The position numbers and the translations under genes were made by a program. Source: Peptococcaceae bacterium (GTDB taxonomy: Bacteria > Bacillota > Peptococcia > DRI-13 > PHAD01). Taken from it: 43,884 bases of DNA. Every line of letters begins with the position of its first letter. Position 1 is the first letter of the stretch. Below are positions 17,936 through 27,368 of this stretch, in pieces. Under the pieces are notes generated by a model that saw only the letters and a program-made list of their open reading frames with translations, was not told the DNA's origin and did not search any database. The DNA lies in the NCBI GenBank assembly GCA_024655825.1, contig JANLFJ010000026.1, positions 1-43,884 of the forward strand, read 5' to 3'.

Positions 17936-19702
17936 TTACAGGACCTGCGCGCTGCCCTTATAAATAAGACCGCGAGCGGGGTCTACGGTGATTAGCGGTG
18001 TCCCTTCCAGAAGGGAGGTCGCGTTCTCCACTCCCACAATAACCGGGATCCCCAGGTTCAAACCGACAATAGCGCCATGCGAGGTCAGCCCTCCTTCTTC
18101 GGTCACCAGGGCGGCCGCCTTCTCCAGGGCTGGCATAAAGCTTTTATCGGTGGAGCGGGTCACCAGGATATCGCCTTTCTTGATCTTCGCCGCGGCTTCG
18201 TCGGCGTTGACGGCCACCACCGGCCTGCCGACAACCGAACGCAACCCGATGCCCGTACCCTTGGCCAGGACTTCTCCCACGGTATGCACTTTGAGCAGGT
18301 TGGTCGACCCCGGTATACCCACCGGCACACCGGCGGTGATAACCACCAGGTCGCCGTTGCTGATGCGGCCAGCCTGGAGAGCAGTTTCCACGGCCGTCTC
18401 CAGCATTACATCAGTTGAAGAGCTTTCCGGGCACAGCAGCGGATACACGCCCCACACCAGCATAAGCCTGCGGAAAACATTCTGGTTCGGCGTCACGGCG
18501 ATGATTGGAGCGGCGGGCCGGTACTTGGACACCATCCTGGCCGTGGACCCCGACTTCGTGGCCGTGATGATGGCCGCCGCGTTCAGGCTGTGCGCCGAAG
18601 CGCAGGTGGCGTAGCTGATGGCCTCCGTCGTGCTCTGAGCAAGGCCTGACGCTTTTTGGCGGCAGAGTTCCGCCCAGTTCAAAGACTCTTCGGTGCGCAG
18701 GGCAATCCTGGCCATGGTTTCCACGGCAAGCACCGGGTATTTCCCCGAGGCCGTTTCGCCGGACAGCATAATGGCGTCCGTCCCGTCGTAAATGGAATTG
18801 GCGATGTCGCTCGCCTCCGCCCTTGTCGGCCGCGGGTTCCTGATCATGGAATCAAGCATCTGGGTCGCCGTAATGACCGGCTTGCCCGCCGAATTGCACT
18901 TCTCGATCAGTATTTTCTGGACGATGGGCACCTCTTCGGCCGGGATCTCCACTCCCAGGTCGCCGCGGGCCACCATAATCCCGTCGGACACCCTGATGAT
19001 CTCATCCAGGTTGTCAACCCCCTGCCTGTTCTCGATCTTGGATATTATCCAGATGTCGGAGTTTTTCTCCTCCAACACCCTGCGGATGGCCAGCACATCG
19101 TCGGCGCTGCGGATAAACGAAGCGGCGATAAAGTCCACTCCTTCCTCTATCCCCAGGTTAATATCCTCAATGTCCTTCGGGGTCAGGCCGGGAAGATTGA
19201 CCTTCACGCCCGGCGCGTTCACTTTTTTCCGGTCGCTCAAGGGCCCCCCGTCCTCAACCAGGCAGTGTATCTCCGTCCCTTCCACCTTTTGGACCCGCAG
19301 GGAAATCAAGCCGTCGTCGAGCAGGAGCTGCGTTCCCGGTTCGACGTCCTGCGGCAAGCCTGCGTAATTGACCATAATCCTTTCCCTGGTGCCGAGGACC
19401 TCCCGGGTCGTAAGAACGACCCGCTCCCCTGCTTCAAGCTCTATTTTCCCGTTTTCCAGAAGTCCTATCCTTATTTCAGGCCCTTTCGTGTCAAGCATGA
19501 TGGCCACGGGCAGTCCCGTCTCCCTGGAGGCTTCCCTTATGCTGGCTATCCGCTTTTTATGCTCCTCATGGGTCCCGTGCGAGAAATTCAACCTGGCGAC
19601 ATTCATTCCCGCCTTCAACAGTTCTTTTATGACGGCGATTTTCTCGCTGGCGGGGCCAATCGTGCAGACGATTTTAGTTTTACGAAAAACAGGCGCAGTC
19701 AA
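17936..19702 (-). CDS. pyk: Pyruvate kinase with C-terminal phosphohistidine domain
   Basis: 588-aa glycolytic enzyme making pyruvate and ATP from PEP and ADP. It begins [13 protein letters not shown] and shows the catalytic LNFSHG, the signature [27 protein letters not shown] and [12 protein letters not shown]. After the usual about 470 residues there is the extra C-terminal sequence of Bacillus-type enzymes, related to the PEP-utilising mobile domain, with its TSHGAIVG motif. I chose TTG 19702, because GGAGGTGA lies five bases before it; the ATG at 19717 overlaps that ribosome-binding site and has none of its own. Lies between the DUF2007 gene and yerC. Confidence 0.95.
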   Translation of the reverse strand: MTAPVFRKTKIVCTIGPASEKIAVIKELLKAGMNVARLNFSHGTHEEHKKRIASIREASRETGLPVAIMLDTKGPEIRIGLLENGKIELEAGERVVLTTREVLGTRERIMVNYAGLPQDVEPGTQLLLDDGLISLRVQKVEGTEIHCLVEDGGPLSDRKKVNAPGVKVNLPGLTPKDIEDINLGIEEGVDFIAASFIRSADDVLAIRRVLEEKNSDIWIISKIENRQGVDNLDEIIRVSDGIMVARGDLGVEIPAEEVPIVQKILIEKCNSAGKPVITATQMLDSMIRNPRPTRAEASDIANSIYDGTDAIMLSGETASGKYPVLAVETMARIALRTEESLNWAELCRQKASGLAQSTTEAISYATCASAHSLNAAAIITATKSGSTARMVSKYRPAAPIIAVTPNQNVFRRLMLVWGVYPLLCPESSSTDVMLETAVETALQAGRISNGDLVVITAGVPVGIPGSTNLLKVHTVGEVLAKGTGIGLRSVVGRPVVAVNADEAAAKIKKGDILVTRSTDKSFMPALEKAAALVTEEGGLTSHGAIVGLNLGIPVIVGVENATSLLEGTPLITVDPARGLIYKGSAQVL

Positions 19703-19720
19703 GCGCCTCACCTCCATTAA

Positions 19721-19921
19721 TCAAACAGGCATTTTGCTGTTGATGATCTCGTGGGCTTCTTCAGCTTCGGATTTGGGGACCAGCACCTCCACCGTTCCCG
19801 AATCGCCGGGACAGTTGATGCCGGCGGGGCGAAGCATAACCAGGAGGCCTTCCCTGGTTAAAAGGGATTTAATCTGTTCGGCTGTTATCCGGTCGGAAGA
19901 GATATATACCACTTTCCACAC
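19721..19921 (-). CDS. DUF2007-type small signal-transducing-like protein
   Basis: 66-aa protein reading WKVVYISSDRITAEQIKSLL at the start and ending VLVPKSEAEEAHEIINSK, the pattern of the DUF2007 family (a ferredoxin-like fold, fused in other proteins to zinc-ribbon or transferase domains). I chose GTG 19921, because GGGAGGG sits eight bases upstream and the length then fits the family; longer in-frame starts overlap mtrB. Function is unknown. It lies 55 bases after mtrB and 18 before pyk. Confidence 0.75.
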   Translation of the reverse strand: MWKVVYISSDRITAEQIKSLLTREGLLVMLRPAGINCPGDSGTVEVLVPKSEAEEAHEIINSKMPV

Positions 19922-19976
19922 ATCAAAGCCCTCCCAACGATAAAAAATATATGAATTCATGTGCGCGCAGGAAGTC

Positions 19977-20213
19977 TTAATCGCCGGATTCAATTGTGCC
20001 GTACCTGGTTAAAATCCGGGCTCTGCCGCGTATTTTTATCGCCGAGGTGTGCTCGGTAAATTGCGCGACCATCACCTCGCCGCGGTCGAGTTTCTCGGAG
20101 TGATGAAACTTCGTGTCTTTCCCCCTGGTTAACCCGCTGATGGTTACCCCGTTGTCCAGGGCCTTGACGACAATGTAGTCATCATATGCCTCCCATGAGC
20201 CGACCCGGTCCAT
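19977..20213 (-). CDS. mtrB: Tryptophan RNA-binding attenuation protein (TRAP)
   Basis: 78-aa protein closely matching Bacillus MtrB from memory of that sequence: [35 protein letters not shown] and [18 protein letters not shown] forms an 11-subunit ring that, when loaded with tryptophan, winds RNA containing about eleven (G/U)AG triplets around its rim and attenuates trp genes. The RNA-contacting residues K37, K56 and R58 of B. subtilis correspond to K41, K60 and R62, and the Thr residues of the tryptophan pocket (T29, T53) are also kept, so it should be functional. No trp operon and no anti-TRAP gene are in the window, and I found no convincing triplet array as a local target. It is encoded 22 bases after coaD. 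Confidence 0.95.
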   Translation of the reverse strand: MDRVGSWEAYDDYIVVKALDNGVTISGLTRGKDTKFHHSEKLDRGEVMVAQFTEHTSAIKIRGRARILTRYGTIESGD

Positions 20214-20235
20214 TTCAGACGACCTCCTCCCGTCA

Positions 20236-20721
20236 TTAACCGTTTTGGTTGTATTTCTTCTGCAGGTTCTTCTCCACGACCTGCGGCACCAGTCCCTTGA
20301 CGGACCCTCCCAGGATGGCGACCTGCTTGATCACGCTGGAACTGAGGAACGAGTACTCGCCAGAAGTCATCAAAAAGAGGGTCTCCAGGTTTTCATTGAG
20401 TCGTTTGTTCATCGCGGCGATCTGCATCTCGTACTCGAAATCGGTCACCGCCCGCAGTCCACGGATTAGGGCCTGTCCCTGTCTTGCCCTGGCAAAATCG
20501 GCCACCAGGCCGGAGAAGCTCTCAACTTTGACGTTTTTCAGGTGTCTCAAGCTCTCTTCCATCATCTGCAGCCGTTCGCTTACTGAAAATAAGGTATTTT
20601 TATAATTGTCTGCCGCAACCGCCACAATCACCTCATCAAACAGTTTGCAGGCCCGCTCGGCGATATGTATGTGCCCGTTCGTAACCGGGTCGAAGGTCCC
20701 GGGATAGATGGCTCTGCGCAA
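20236..20721 (-). CDS. coaD: Phosphopantetheine adenylyltransferase
   Basis: 161-aa enzyme transferring AMP to 4'-phosphopantetheine, the penultimate step of CoA synthesis. The nucleotidyltransferase motif is [17 protein letters not shown] with TxGH, the second motif is [13 protein letters not shown], and the ISSTxVR-like motif reads [11 protein letters not shown]. Start is TTG 20721, six bases after GGAGGG. Length and all motifs are standard. Confidence 0.97.
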   Translation of the reverse strand: MRRAIYPGTFDPVTNGHIHIAERACKLFDEVIVAVAADNYKNTLFSVSERLQMMEESLRHLKNVKVESFSGLVADFARARQGQALIRGLRAVTDFEYEMQIAAMNKRLNENLETLFLMTSGEYSFLSSSVIKQVAILGGSVKGLVPQVVEKNLQKKYNQNG

Positions 20722-20871
20722 CTTTTTCCCTCCATTTTCTCTCTATTCCCATTTTCTCACAACAAACGGGTAATTATTCCCCACGCCAGCCAGGGGAGCA
20801 AACAACCGTCGTAAATTGATAATTTCGTGAAGGCTTTATATTATCCTGCTTTGTTTTCTAAAAATATTGCC

Positions 20872-21069
20872 CTATTCTTTTCTTTCTTCCTCTTTCATCT
20901 CGTTTATCTCGTTCTTAAAAGTGTCTTCCGCTTTTTTCAGCGCGCTTTTGAATTCCCCGATGCTCTTGCCGATCGCTTTCCCCACTTCCGGCAGCTTGCC
21001 CGGGCCAAAAATGATCAGCGCAATAACCAGCACCAGGATCAGCTCAAACGGACCGATATTGCTGAACAT
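20872..21069 (-). CDS. tatA: Sec-independent translocase subunit TatA
   Basis: 65-aa membrane protein with one N-terminal transmembrane helix ([19 protein letters not shown]), the conserved [16 protein letters not shown] hinge and amphipathic helix, and a charged tail. TatA oligomers form the pore for folded proteins. I start at ATG 21069 (GGGGGCGG upstream) rather than TTG 21075. No tatC is in the window. An extended -10 promoter lies directly upstream. The 150 bases between this gene and coaD hold nothing I can identify. Confidence 0.93.
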   Translation of the reverse strand: MFSNIGPFELILVLVIALIIFGPGKLPEVGKAIGKSIGEFKSALKKAEDTFKNEINEMKEEERKE

Positions 21070-21096
21070 CTCCAACCGCCCCCTTTTATATAAACA

Positions 21097-21105
21097 ATTA
21101 TATCA
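21097..21105 (-). promoter_or_regulatory. Extended -10 promoter of tatA
   Basis: TGATATAAT on the minus strand (21105-21097) matches the extended -10 consensus and would start transcription about 20 bases before the tatA ATG. No good -35 is present. The same TGATATAAT word serves at 3111-3119. Confidence 0.6.
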
Positions 21106-21153
21106 CAACAGGGCGGCGCCAGAAGACAGTGACAAAAACTGCCGTTCCCGCCC

Positions 21154-24100
21154 TCACTTTTTGACAATGCTGACGGCGTCAACTCCCAGCAGCGACTCCA
21201 GCTCCTTCAAGAGGTTGGCGGTAACGCTCACCCAGTACCGCGAATCGCTGCGGATCAGTTTTTTAGTGCCGGGAAAATACAAATAAAGCGGTGTGTTGCC
21301 GCGGTATCTTTCCACCACGGGGATCAATTCCTTCCAGACGCCGCTCTCGTTAAGGTAAGGGGGGATCTTCAGGTAGAGGCTTTCCTGCCGGGCTTCCTCT
21401 TTCCCCGCCAGGAATTCCATGCTCTCCACGAACAGCCTGGGCTTGTCTTCCTGGAGGCTCAATTTCCCTCTGACCAAAAGCGGCATGTCTTCCTGCAGCA
21501 GCCTGTTGTATTTCAACAGGCTTTTGGGAAACAAGAGGGCCTCAATGCTCCCTGTCAGGTCCTCCAGGATAAAATAGGCCATGGTTTCGCCTTTTTTCGT
21601 TATCGTGCGACGGATGGCCGAGATAAGCCCGGCAAGACACACCATTTCACCGTCCTGCCCCGGTGAAAGTTCCTCTATCGCGTGCGTGACAAACCTGTCA
21701 ATCACCTCTTTATACTCCGCCAGCGGGTGGCCGCTCAAGTAAAGGCCGAGAACTTCCTTCTCCATCTGGAGGATCTCTTTTTCCGTAAAATCACGCACCC
21801 GGGGAAGAGGGACAGCCGGGTTGAGATCATTCTTTTTGCTGGTGAAGTCAAACAGGGACAACTGGCTGGAGTTTTTATGGCGCTGCCAGGCCATGCCCTG
21901 GTCAATGCAAATGTGGAGCACCTCCAGCAGCTGGGCCCTTGTGCCCGGAACGGAACCGAACGCCCCTGCCTTGATCAGGTTTTCAATCATGCGGCGGTTG
22001 AGATGGGTCAGGTCAACCCTTTCGCAGAAGTCCTGCAGCGAAGAAAACCGCCCCTGTTCCCTCTCCTTGATAATAGCCTCGATGGCCTGGTGCCCGACCT
22101 GTTTGATGGCCGCCAGGCCAAACCTGATCTTATCTCCGCTGACGAGAAAGTTTTCGGCGCTCTCGTTGACATCGGGGGGAAGAATGGCAATCTTTTTCTG
22201 GCGGCACTCTTCTATATAAAAGGGCACCCTGTCCTTCGACTCCATAACGCTGGTCAAAAGAGCGGCCATAAACTCCACCGGGTAATGCGCCTTTAAGTAA
22301 GCCGTCTGGTAAGCCAAAAGAGCGTAAGCCGCCGAATGGCTCTTGTTGAAACCGTACCCGGCAAAGTACTCCATCAAGTCAAATATTTTCCCGGCCGTGC
22401 CCTGGTCAATACCTTTTTCCCCTGCTCCTTCCACAAACTGCTGGCGCAGGCCGGCAATGATTTCCGGCTTCTTTTTGCCCATAGCGCGGCGAAGCAGATC
22501 GGCCTCTCCCAGGGCGAAACCCGCCAGCTCGCTGGCGATGCGCATCACCTGCTCCTGGTAAATGATCACCCCGTACGTCGTTTTGAGCACCGGTTCCAGG
22601 GCCGGGTGAAGGTAGCTCACTTCCACTTCACCGTGCCGGCGCCTGATAAATTCTTCAATCATCCCGCTGCCCAGAGGACCCGGCCGGTAAAGGGCCACCA
22701 GGGCGATCACATCTTCAAAAGTGCGGGGTTTCAGTTCCCTGAGGATAGCCCTCAGCCCCGAGCTTTCCAGCTGGAAGACCCCGATGGTGTCCCCCTCGGA
22801 AAGAAGCTGGTATGTCTTTTCGTCTTCCAGAGAGATCGCCGACAGGTCCACCTTGATCCCGCGGCTTTTTTCAACCAGCAGGACGGCGTTGTTGATCACC
22901 GTCAGGGTGCGCAGCCCCAGCAGGTCCATCTTGAGAAGCCCGATTTCCTCAACCGTGTCCTTGTCAAACTGCGTGCAAATCAAACCCTCGGAAGTCCTCT
23001 GCAGGGGCAGGTACTCGACCAGCGGCTCCGGGGAAATGACCAGCCCGGCGGCATGCGTGCCCGCATGGCGGGGGATCCCCTCCAGGGCCCTGGCCACGCG
23101 CAGCAGTTCCTTCACGCTGTCATCCTGTTCCGCCAGTTCCACCAGTTCGGGAGAGACTTCCAGGGCCCTGGCGATGGTCATACCCGGTTCCGGCGGTACC
23201 AGCTTGGCCACTTTGTCCACCAGTGGCAGCGGGACCCCCATGGCGCGGCCGGTATCGCGAATGGCGGCCCTGGCGGCCATGGTGCCGAAGGTGATGATCT
23301 GGGCCACCCGGTCCGCGCCGTATTTCCTCACCACGTATTCGATGACCTCGCCTCGCCTTTCGAAACAAAAATCGATGTCAATATCCGGCATGCTCACCCG
23401 CTCGGGGTTTAAAAACCTTTCAAAAAGCAGGTCGTACTTGAGGGGATCAATGTCCGTTATTTCCAGGCAGTAGGAAACCACGCTCCCCGCCGCAGACCCC
23501 CGGCCAGGCCCGACAAAGATGCCTTTTTCCCGGGCAAACCGGATAAAATCCCAGACAATCAAGAAATAACTGCTGTACCCCATTTTTTTAATGGTCGCCA
23601 GCTCGTAATCCAGCCTCTTTTCCTGTTCGCCCGTTGCAGGCCCGTACCTTTTTTGCAGCCCCTTGCGGCAGAGCTCGGCTAGGTAACTGTCGGCGGTGTG
23701 CCCGCCAGGAACCTGGTAGCTGGGCAGGCGGCTTTCGCCGAAAGTAAAGTCCACCCGGCACCTTTCGGCAATCGCTTCGCTGTTCTTAATGGCCTCCGGG
23801 TAATCGCCGAACAGCAGTTTGATCTCGTCGGCCGACTTGAGATAAAACTCATCCGTTTCAAAGCGCAGGCGGTCCTGGTCCTGCAGCGTTTTACCCGTCT
23901 GGATGCAGAGCAGGATGTCCTGGACGGGAGCGTCTTCCCGCCTTAAATAATGCACGTCGTTGGAAACCACCAGCGGGATGGCGCACTGCCGGGAGATGGA
24001 AACCAGGCCGCTGTTGACCTTGGGCTGCCCGGCCAGGCCGTGGTCCTGCAGTTCCAGGTAAAAATTGTTTTCGCCGAAGATTTCCCTGTACTCCAGGGCG

Positions 24101-24570
24101 GCCTTTTTGGCCTCTTCTTCTTTTCCCGCCAGGATAAGGGACGGCACCTCGCCGGCCAGGCAGGCGGAAAGGGCGATAAGCCCGCGGGCGTGTTTCCGCA
24201 GGAGTTCCTTGTCCACCCGCGGCTTGTAGTAAAAACCCTCCAGCCCGGCCAGGGAAACAAGCTTCAACAGGTTCCGGTATCCTTCCTGGTTTTCCGCCAG
24301 CAGCACAAGGTGAAAGGGGCTGTCGTCCAGGCCGGACACCCTGTCCCTGAAGCTGCGTGGAGCCACATAGACCTCGCAGCCGATGACCGGTTTCAGTCCC
24401 GCCTTCTTCGCCTCCTTGTAAAACTCAATCACGCCGTACATCGTGCCGTGGTCAGTAATGGCCAGCGCTTTCATTCCCAGGGCGGCAGCCTGGCGAACCA
24501 GGTCCGGGATTTTGGCGGCCCCGTCCAGCAGGCTGTAGCATGTATGCGTATGCAGATGAACAAAGCTCAC
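21154..24570 (-). CDS. dnaE: DNA polymerase III subunit alpha, DnaE type
   Basis: 1138-aa replicative polymerase. The N-terminal PHP domain starts FVHLHTHTCYSLLDG; the C-family catalytic core has PDIDIDF near residue 405 and the third aspartate in LLKMDLLGLRTL; then come the helix-hairpin-helix (LTHLNRRMIENLIKAGAFGS) and OB-fold region (MVCLAGLISAIRRTITKKGE). In Firmicutes DnaE works with PolC, probably extending primers. I chose GTG 24570 because GGAGG lies eight to nine bases upstream and homologues start with xFVHLHxHT; the longer frame to 24672 overlaps ytoI. A promoter with a palindrome lies upstream. Confidence 0.97.
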   Translation of the reverse strand: MSFVHLHTHTCYSLLDGAAKIPDLVRQAAALGMKALAITDHGTMYGVIEFYKEAKKAGLKPVIGCEVYVAPRSFRDRVSGLDDSPFHLVLLAENQEGYRNLLKLVSLAGLEGFYYKPRVDKELLRKHARGLIALSACLAGEVPSLILAGKEEEAKKAALEYREIFGENNFYLELQDHGLAGQPKVNSGLVSISRQCAIPLVVSNDVHYLRREDAPVQDILLCIQTGKTLQDQDRLRFETDEFYLKSADEIKLLFGDYPEAIKNSEAIAERCRVDFTFGESRLPSYQVPGGHTADSYLAELCRKGLQKRYGPATGEQEKRLDYELATIKKMGYSSYFLIVWDFIRFAREKGIFVGPGRGSAAGSVVSYCLEITDIDPLKYDLLFERFLNPERVSMPDIDIDFCFERRGEVIEYVVRKYGADRVAQIITFGTMAARAAIRDTGRAMGVPLPLVDKVAKLVPPEPGMTIARALEVSPELVELAEQDDSVKELLRVARALEGIPRHAGTHAAGLVISPEPLVEYLPLQRTSEGLICTQFDKDTVEEIGLLKMDLLGLRTLTVINNAVLLVEKSRGIKVDLSAISLEDEKTYQLLSEGDTIGVFQLESSGLRAILRELKPRTFEDVIALVALYRPGPLGSGMIEEFIRRRHGEVEVSYLHPALEPVLKTTYGVIIYQEQVMRIASELAGFALGEADLLRRAMGKKKPEIIAGLRQQFVEGAGEKGIDQGTAGKIFDLMEYFAGYGFNKSHSAAYALLAYQTAYLKAHYPVEFMAALLTSVMESKDRVPFYIEECRQKKIAILPPDVNESAENFLVSGDKIRFGLAAIKQVGHQAIEAIIKEREQGRFSSLQDFCERVDLTHLNRRMIENLIKAGAFGSVPGTRAQLLEVLHICIDQGMAWQRHKNSSQLSLFDFTSKKNDLNPAVPLPRVRDFTEKEILQMEKEVLGLYLSGHPLAEYKEVIDRFVTHAIEELSPGQDGEMVCLAGLISAIRRTITKKGETMAYFILEDLTGSIEALLFPKSLLKYNRLLQEDMPLLVRGKLSLQEDKPRLFVESMEFLAGKEEARQESLYLKIPPYLNESGVWKELIPVVERYRGNTPLYLYFPGTKKLIRSDSRYWVSVTANLLKELESLLGVDAVSIVKK

Positions 24571-24603
24571 CCCAAAAACCTCCGGTTGTCCTTTTCCATT
24601 CTT

Positions 24604-24631
24604 ATTGTACCAAATATCCTGCCCGGCAGGA
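24604..24631 (-). promoter_or_regulatory. dnaE promoter with 15-bp palindrome
   Basis: TGGTACAAT on the minus strand (24612-24604) is an extended -10 (TGnTACAAT). Immediately upstream, at 24617-24631, is the perfect dyad TCCTGCC-G-GGCAGGA, lying in the spacer where RNA polymerase would contact DNA. No U-tract follows it, so an operator is more likely than a ytoI terminator. Confidence 0.5.
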
Positions 24632-24649
24632 GAATAAAAAAAGACAGCT

Positions 24650-25981
24650 TCACTTTTTGACGATGCGGGCATGAACGACGCTTTTTACTTTCAACTTGCG
24701 GTTGCTGTAGACATCCACCTCCACAACGCACGTTTTCTTTTCCAGGTGGATGATTCTCGCGTACACCTCGACATGGTCGCCGACGGCCACCGGTTCCATG
24801 TGGTAGAGGGAAATGTTGCTGACAAGGCTCTCCAGCCTGAGTTGTTTGCGGAGGGCGATATAGGCGATGGTGGAAATGATCGTCACAATAACCCCGGGGC
24901 TTGCCGCCCCGTACTCGTTAATCATGAACTGGGTTATCTCCCCGGCGATCTTGACGCCCTCTTCCCATTTTTCCAGTTTGAAGCCGCTCATGACCAAGTT
25001 GTCCACGGTTTCTCCCACATGCGGCTGTTTTTGAACCTGCTGAAAGGCGGCCAGGATGTCCTGCCTGCTGACAACCCCGACCAGCCGCCCATCTTCCACG
25101 ATGGGGACAAGTTCAAAGCCTTCCCAGAGCAAAACGCGGGAGAGGTGGGTCAGGAGGGTGCGGCGTTCCACCTTGAGCACGCCCTTGGTCATCACCGAAA
25201 GAATGCTGGCGTTCCTGTCGATCCCCGCCACATCCACGGCCGTCACGATCCCTATGACCATCATGTTCTGGTCAACAACCGGAAAGCGGCTGTGGCCGGT
25301 TGTTTGGGCCATGCGGTGCCAGTCGGCCACAGTCGCGTCGGAAGGCAGGTAGTCCACATCCCTGACCATGATGTCTTCCACCCGGATAAGTTCCTTTTCG
25401 GTCAGGCGGTCATAGACGGCCCTGTTCATGAGGGAAACGGCCTCAAAAGCGTCATAAGGGCAGGAGATCACCACCAGTCCCTTTTCCTCGGCCTCCTTAA
25501 GCAGTTCCTCCCGGATTTTGAAGGCGCCGGCAATTATGAGATGGGCTTCCTTGCGCACCGCAAGCTCCTGAAGTTCCGCAATATTTCCGACAATGAGCAC
25601 GGCGTCCTTCTCCAGGTATTTTTCGATTATTTCAGGACTGTTGCAGCCCAGGACAAACCGGGAAGGCGCTCTTCCCAGGCCGTTTTGCCCGGTAAGGATT
25701 TCGCCTTCCAGGATAAGGGCTATTTCTTTCAAGGTCAGGTCCTCGATTTCTCTTTCTTCCTCAGCCTGGATGCGTATCGTGCCCACCTTGGGTATGGAGC
25801 TTACCAGGCCCCTGGCTTCAGCCTCCTTGATCGCCCGGTAGGCCGTACCCTCGCTCACTTCCAGCTCCCTGGCTATCTGGCGGACAGATACCTTGGTATT
25901 TATTTCTAGAGACTTTATGTAACGGATAATCTGCTCATGCTTGGTCATGCTGTTGGCCATAGAATCCGCGGTTCCCTTCAT
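24650..25981 (-). CDS. ytoI: HTH-DRTGG-CBS-hotdog regulator, YtoI type
   Basis: 443-aa multidomain protein. It has an N-terminal winged helix (about 10-70; RQIARELEVSEGTAYRAIKE), a DRTGG domain (about 90-190), a CBS pair (about 200-310; VEDIMVRDVDYLPSDATVAD and ELVPIVEDGRLVGVVSRQD), and a C-terminal thioesterase-like hotdog domain (about 330-443). The order matches B. subtilis YtoI, a putative transcription factor of unknown ligand; CBS pairs commonly bind adenine nucleotides and hotdog domains bind acyl-CoA. Start ATG 25981 has GAGGTG six bases upstream; a GTG at 25990 is less likely. It lies before dnaE, as ytoI lies near dnaE in Bacillus. It has its own promoter. Confidence 0.88.
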   Translation of the reverse strand: MKGTADSMANSMTKHEQIIRYIKSLEINTKVSVRQIARELEVSEGTAYRAIKEAEARGLVSSIPKVGTIRIQAEEEREIEDLTLKEIALILEGEILTGQNGLGRAPSRFVLGCNSPEIIEKYLEKDAVLIVGNIAELQELAVRKEAHLIIAGAFKIREELLKEAEEKGLVVISCPYDAFEAVSLMNRAVYDRLTEKELIRVEDIMVRDVDYLPSDATVADWHRMAQTTGHSRFPVVDQNMMVIGIVTAVDVAGIDRNASILSVMTKGVLKVERRTLLTHLSRVLLWEGFELVPIVEDGRLVGVVSRQDILAAFQQVQKQPHVGETVDNLVMSGFKLEKWEEGVKIAGEITQFMINEYGAASPGVIVTIISTIAYIALRKQLRLESLVSNISLYHMEPVAVGDHVEVYARIIHLEKKTCVVEVDVYSNRKLKVKSVVHARIVKK

Positions 25982-26020
25982 CCTCTTCACCTCTGCCCGC
26001 TTGCGTTCTCGTTCGCTTTA

Positions 26021-26049
26021 AGTATATCAGAACAGCCCGCTCGCTACAA
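26021..26049 (-). promoter_or_regulatory. ytoI promoter
   Basis: Minus strand: TTGTAG (26049-26044), 17-base spacer ending TGA, and TATACT (26026-26021). The TGA before the -10 makes it an extended -10 as well. Confidence 0.65.
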
Positions 26050-26083
26050 CATTTTCCCGCCGCCTGTTGTATAATAGAACAAT

Positions 26084-27364
26084 TCAGAGCAGCTTCACCT
26101 CGAAGATTCCCCGCAAACCGATTTTTTCCACCCGCTCCTCTATCGCCTGCCGGTCGGTGGAATACAACCCCTGTTTGAGCATGTGCTCAAAATATTTCCC
26201 CCCGGAGAAGGTGTAGCGGTTTTTTAACCCTTCCGGCACGCCGAGCATTTCGTTGGCATAAGCGATAATATCTCCCCCGGCCAAAGACCTGGGAAGATTC
26301 AGCAGCGGCATGCCCAAAAACAGCCTGGCGCTGTTGTGCCCCGCCAGGGAGCCTGTAACTATCGCTTCGGTATGGCCCACAAACAGCCCGGACTTTTCCC
26401 CGGCGCACAGCAGGTTTTTCACGCCCTCCACCTTCATGCCGTTGTCGCGGGGAGCCATCGACAGGTAGCGGATCGAATTGCCCCTGCCTCCCGAATAAGG
26501 GTCGGCATACCGGGCGTTCTCCAGCCCCTTAATTTTTCTCAACTTTTCCAGGGGGTAATATGAAGTCATCAATTTGACATAACCGGTGTCCAGGAGGACC
26601 ACGTTCTCGGCAAATTCTCTCAGGGCGTACTGCTGGCAGACCTTGTAACCGAGTTTTTCGAAACTGACGTCTTCGCCGGGAACAGGCAGAACCGCCACCC
26701 CTTCTTTTTCCAGGCACTCAACGATTTCCGGAGCAAGCGATCCCTTGCTCAGCTTGCAAGAACCGCTCATAGCCCCGTACGAGTCGTCGCCGCGCTGTCC
26801 CAGAAGGTCTTCGACGCCTGCCCGCCGGCTGATGCTGATCCGGGGGCCGTACGTCGGGCAGCGCAAAATGCACATGGAACAACCGTTGCCGTACCGCAAG
26901 CAGTTTCCCATAGGGCCGGTGGAACCTGTTGTTTCAATGAAAACATCGGCCTCCACCCACTCCTCATCAGCAGTTAAAAGACCCTTGATCCTGGAGCCGT
27001 CCATTTTAACGTCAACGGCCCTTGTTTCAAATCTCAATTCAATCCCCATGCTCTCCAGCTTCCTGCGGACCATCGGCTCAACCAGGTTCACGTCATAGAG
27101 GCTCGCGTGCCTGTGGCCCGGAAAGTCAACATCCTTGTGACGCGCGGCCTGGTCCGTGATCTCGATCAGTTCCGGCGCTCCCAGGAGTTTTATTTCTTCG
27201 GCAGCCGTGAACCGCCCGTTGTTTCTCATGATGCCTCCCACGTTTCCCAGGCCGAGCAGCAGGTCGGTTCTTTCAAGAACGGTGACCTCCGCTCCCGCCT
27301 TCCTGGCGGTAAGGGCTGCCGCGCAGCCTGACCAGCCTCCGCCAATAACAACAACTTTTGCCAT
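26084..27364 (-). CDS. FAD-dependent oxidoreductase with internal Cys cluster
   Basis: 426-aa flavoprotein. The Rossmann FAD motif is at 4-31 (VVVIGGGWSGCAAALTARKA, then E31 after the second strand), and the C-terminal FAD-closing region reads LLCAGEKSGLFVGHTEAIVT, so it is of the GidA/TrmFO-like or succinate-dehydrogenase-like class. A cysteine group C155, C162, C165 and C169 in an NGCSMCILRCP context could hold a cluster or a redox disulfide. I chose ATG 27364 because GGAGGGAGG precedes it; the longer frame overlaps the upstream gene. It follows the next protein by only four bases, so the two should work together: electrons from NAD(P)H via the partner, or the reverse. Substrate unknown. 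Confidence 0.8.
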   Translation of the reverse strand: MAKVVVIGGGWSGCAAALTARKAGAEVTVLERTDLLLGLGNVGGIMRNNGRFTAAEEIKLLGAPELIEITDQAARHKDVDFPGHRHASLYDVNLVEPMVRRKLESMGIELRFETRAVDVKMDGSRIKGLLTADEEWVEADVFIETTGSTGPMGNCLRYGNGCSMCILRCPTYGPRISISRRAGVEDLLGQRGDDSYGAMSGSCKLSKGSLAPEIVECLEKEGVAVLPVPGEDVSFEKLGYKVCQQYALREFAENVVLLDTGYVKLMTSYYPLEKLRKIKGLENARYADPYSGGRGNSIRYLSMAPRDNGMKVEGVKNLLCAGEKSGLFVGHTEAIVTGSLAGHNSARLFLGMPLLNLPRSLAGGDIIAYANEMLGVPEGLKNRYTFSGGKYFEHMLKQGLYSTDRQAIEERVEKIGLRGIFEVKLL

Positions 27365-27368
27365 CCTC

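Noticed and set aside
22336-23412. 358-codon open frame on the plus strand
   Set aside because: Antisense to the catalytic core of dnaE, no ribosome-binding site or motif; shadow frame.
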